From NCBI RefSeq assembly GCF_014646815.1, contig NZ_BMNZ01000002.1, forward strand, positions 561,469-625,468: 64,000 bases of DNA, read 5' to 3'. The notes beneath the pieces are model-generated. The model saw only the letters and a program-made list of their open reading frames with translations, ran no database searches and was not told the origin of the DNA. Shown piece by piece: positions 63,216-64,000 of the stretch. Position 1 is the first letter of the stretch; each line of letters starts with the position of its first letter. Source of the stretch: Terrabacter tumescens. GTDB taxonomy: Bacteria; Actinomycetota; Actinomycetes; Actinomycetales; Dermatophilaceae. The position numbers were made by a program, and so were the translations under genes.

Positions 63216-64000
63216 ATGGCCCAGGACCGCGCCCTGAAGAACCGCCCCCAGTACGCCCTGACGAGCGTCGACCACGCCCTGCGCCTTGCCGTGATGCTCC
63301 AGGTCGAGGGCCCGCTCAGCGTCTCCGACGCCGCCGAGCGTCTCGGTGTGGCCCGCTCGACCGCGCACCGGCTGCTGACGATGCTCGTCTACCGCGACTT
63401 CGCGCGGCAGGGCGACGACCGCCGCTACCACGCCGGCCCGGTCATCTCGCTGACCGCGGACGCCCAGTCCCGCACCGCCCTGCTGCGCACCATCGCCATG
63501 CCGCACCTGCACGCCCTCGTCGGGCGGCTCGGCGAGTCGGCCAACCTGCTCGTCCTCGCCGGCGACTACGCCCGCTTCATCGGCTCGGTCGAGAGCACGC
63601 AGGCGCTGCGCGTCGGCAACCGCGAGGGCATGGTCTTCCCGGCGCACCTGACCTCAGGGGGCAAGCTCATGCTCGCGGACCTCACTGTCGACGAGCGGGC
63701 CGAGCTGTATGCCGTGGAGCGCTGGCGAGGTCGGTCGGACGAGCGTCCCGACGTGGGTGCGCTCGAGCGCGAGCTCGACGTCGTGCGCGAGCGCGGCTTC
63801 GCGATCAACAAGGACCGCACCGAGAGCGGCGTGACGGCGGTCGGGCGCGGCGTGCGCGTCGGTGACCGCGTCGGGGCGGCGGTCACCGTCTCGATGCCGA
63901 CGGTGCGCTTCGACGAGTCACGCCTCGTCGACGTCGTCACCGCACTCGCCCTCACGGCCCGCGACATCGAGCACGACCTGCACGCGGCGCTACGCGTCGA
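63216..64000 (+). CDS. IclR-family transcriptional regulator (3' end outside window)
   Basis: 261 residues are visible, open to the end of the window. The winged helix (SVSDAAERLGVARSTAHRLLTMLVYRDF) is followed by the IclR effector domain (LVLAGDYARFIGSVEST, VFPAHLTSGGKLMLADL, GFAINKDRTESGVTAVGRGVR). It diverges from the gentisate/3-hydroxybenzoate operon and probably controls it in response to the aromatic acid. Confidence 0.92.
   Translation, partial: MAQDRALKNRPQYALTSVDHALRLAVMLQVEGPLSVSDAAERLGVARSTAHRLLTMLVYRDFARQGDDRRYHAGPVISLTADAQSRTALLRTIAMPHLHALVGRLGESANLLVLAGDYARFIGSVESTQALRVGNREGMVFPAHLTSGGKLMLADLTVDERAELYAVERWRGRSDERPDVGALERELDVVRERGFAINKDRTESGVTAVGRGVRVGDRVGAAVTVSMPTVRFDESRLVDVVTALALTARDIEHDLHAALRV

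Overview
The window is chromosomal DNA of a high-GC actinobacterium (about 70% G+C by eye, GTG/TTG starts, many GTGA/ATGA overlaps). A mycothiol-type maleylpyruvate isomerase, F420/LLM-type enzymes, a DinB2-like polymerase, a PopR/ClgR-like regulator next to extra ClpPs, and a 13E12-type HNH protein with a GAAC-N4-GTTC box all fit Actinomycetia. Micrococcales, perhaps Intrasporangiaceae, is my best guess; that rank is inference.

Layout. 1-2.3 kb: end of a secreted two-catalytic-domain GH43 protein. 2.4-7.4 kb: lipoprotein, Cys-cluster pentapeptide protein with DUF2237, a small hypothetical, PPOX-class oxidoreductase and penicillin acylase. 7.6-11.5 kb: Ala/Lys-rich membrane protein, small membrane protein, an 11-bp tandem repeat, a DinB2-like polymerase with Ile at the steric-gate position, and a PAP2 phosphatase followed by a 14-bp tandem array. 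11.7-15.9 kb: MarR/MFS divergent pair with palindromic half-sites, FAD dehydrogenase, DinB-fold protein. 16-20.7 kb: a translationally coupled clpP pair without clpX, three secreted peptidoglycan hydrolases, and a PopR/ClgR-like regulator whose candidate operator occurs before both clpP and the regulator. 20.9-30.3 kb: DrrAB-type ABC exporter, then a mannose module (manA, LacI regulator, very large GH92 mannosidase). 30.4-34.9 kb: DUF3224, a DUF4118 gene broken by three frameshifts, endonuclease IV, MFS, DUF4395. 34.9-42.2 kb: LLM oxidoreductase, MBL hydrolase, PfpI protein, LLM-hemerythrin fusion, M20 peptidase, MFS, TfoX-N protein. 42.2-49.6 kb: DUF2786 protein, a 548-bp gene-free gap with tRNA-T-arm-like sequence, SPFH protein, DUF1348, an SOS-box HNH protein, an esterase/ATP-grasp coupled pair and a small ORF. 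49.7-55.2 kb: DUF1345, a lipid kinase-PAP2-PAP2 operon, DUF1206, a small ORF, BAAT-type hydrolase. 55.2-57.7 kb: SKI2-like DUF3516 helicase. 57.7-64 kb: a complete gentisate catabolic cluster (3-hydroxybenzoate 6-hydroxylase, mycothiol-dependent maleylpyruvate isomerase, fumarylpyruvate hydrolase, gentisate dioxygenase, aromatic-acid transporter) with a divergent IclR regulator cut by the window end.

The least expected signal is at DNA-word level: the non-palindromic 8-mer CGGCATAC/GTATGCCG occurs about 38 times (about 2 expected from composition), on both strands, inside genes at Ala-Tyr or Tyr-Ala codon pairs using rare codons, and also between genes. Other leads are the PopR/clpP/cell-wall-hydrolase circuit and the Ile steric gate in the Y-family polymerase. 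All positions and counts were read by eye and no searches were run.
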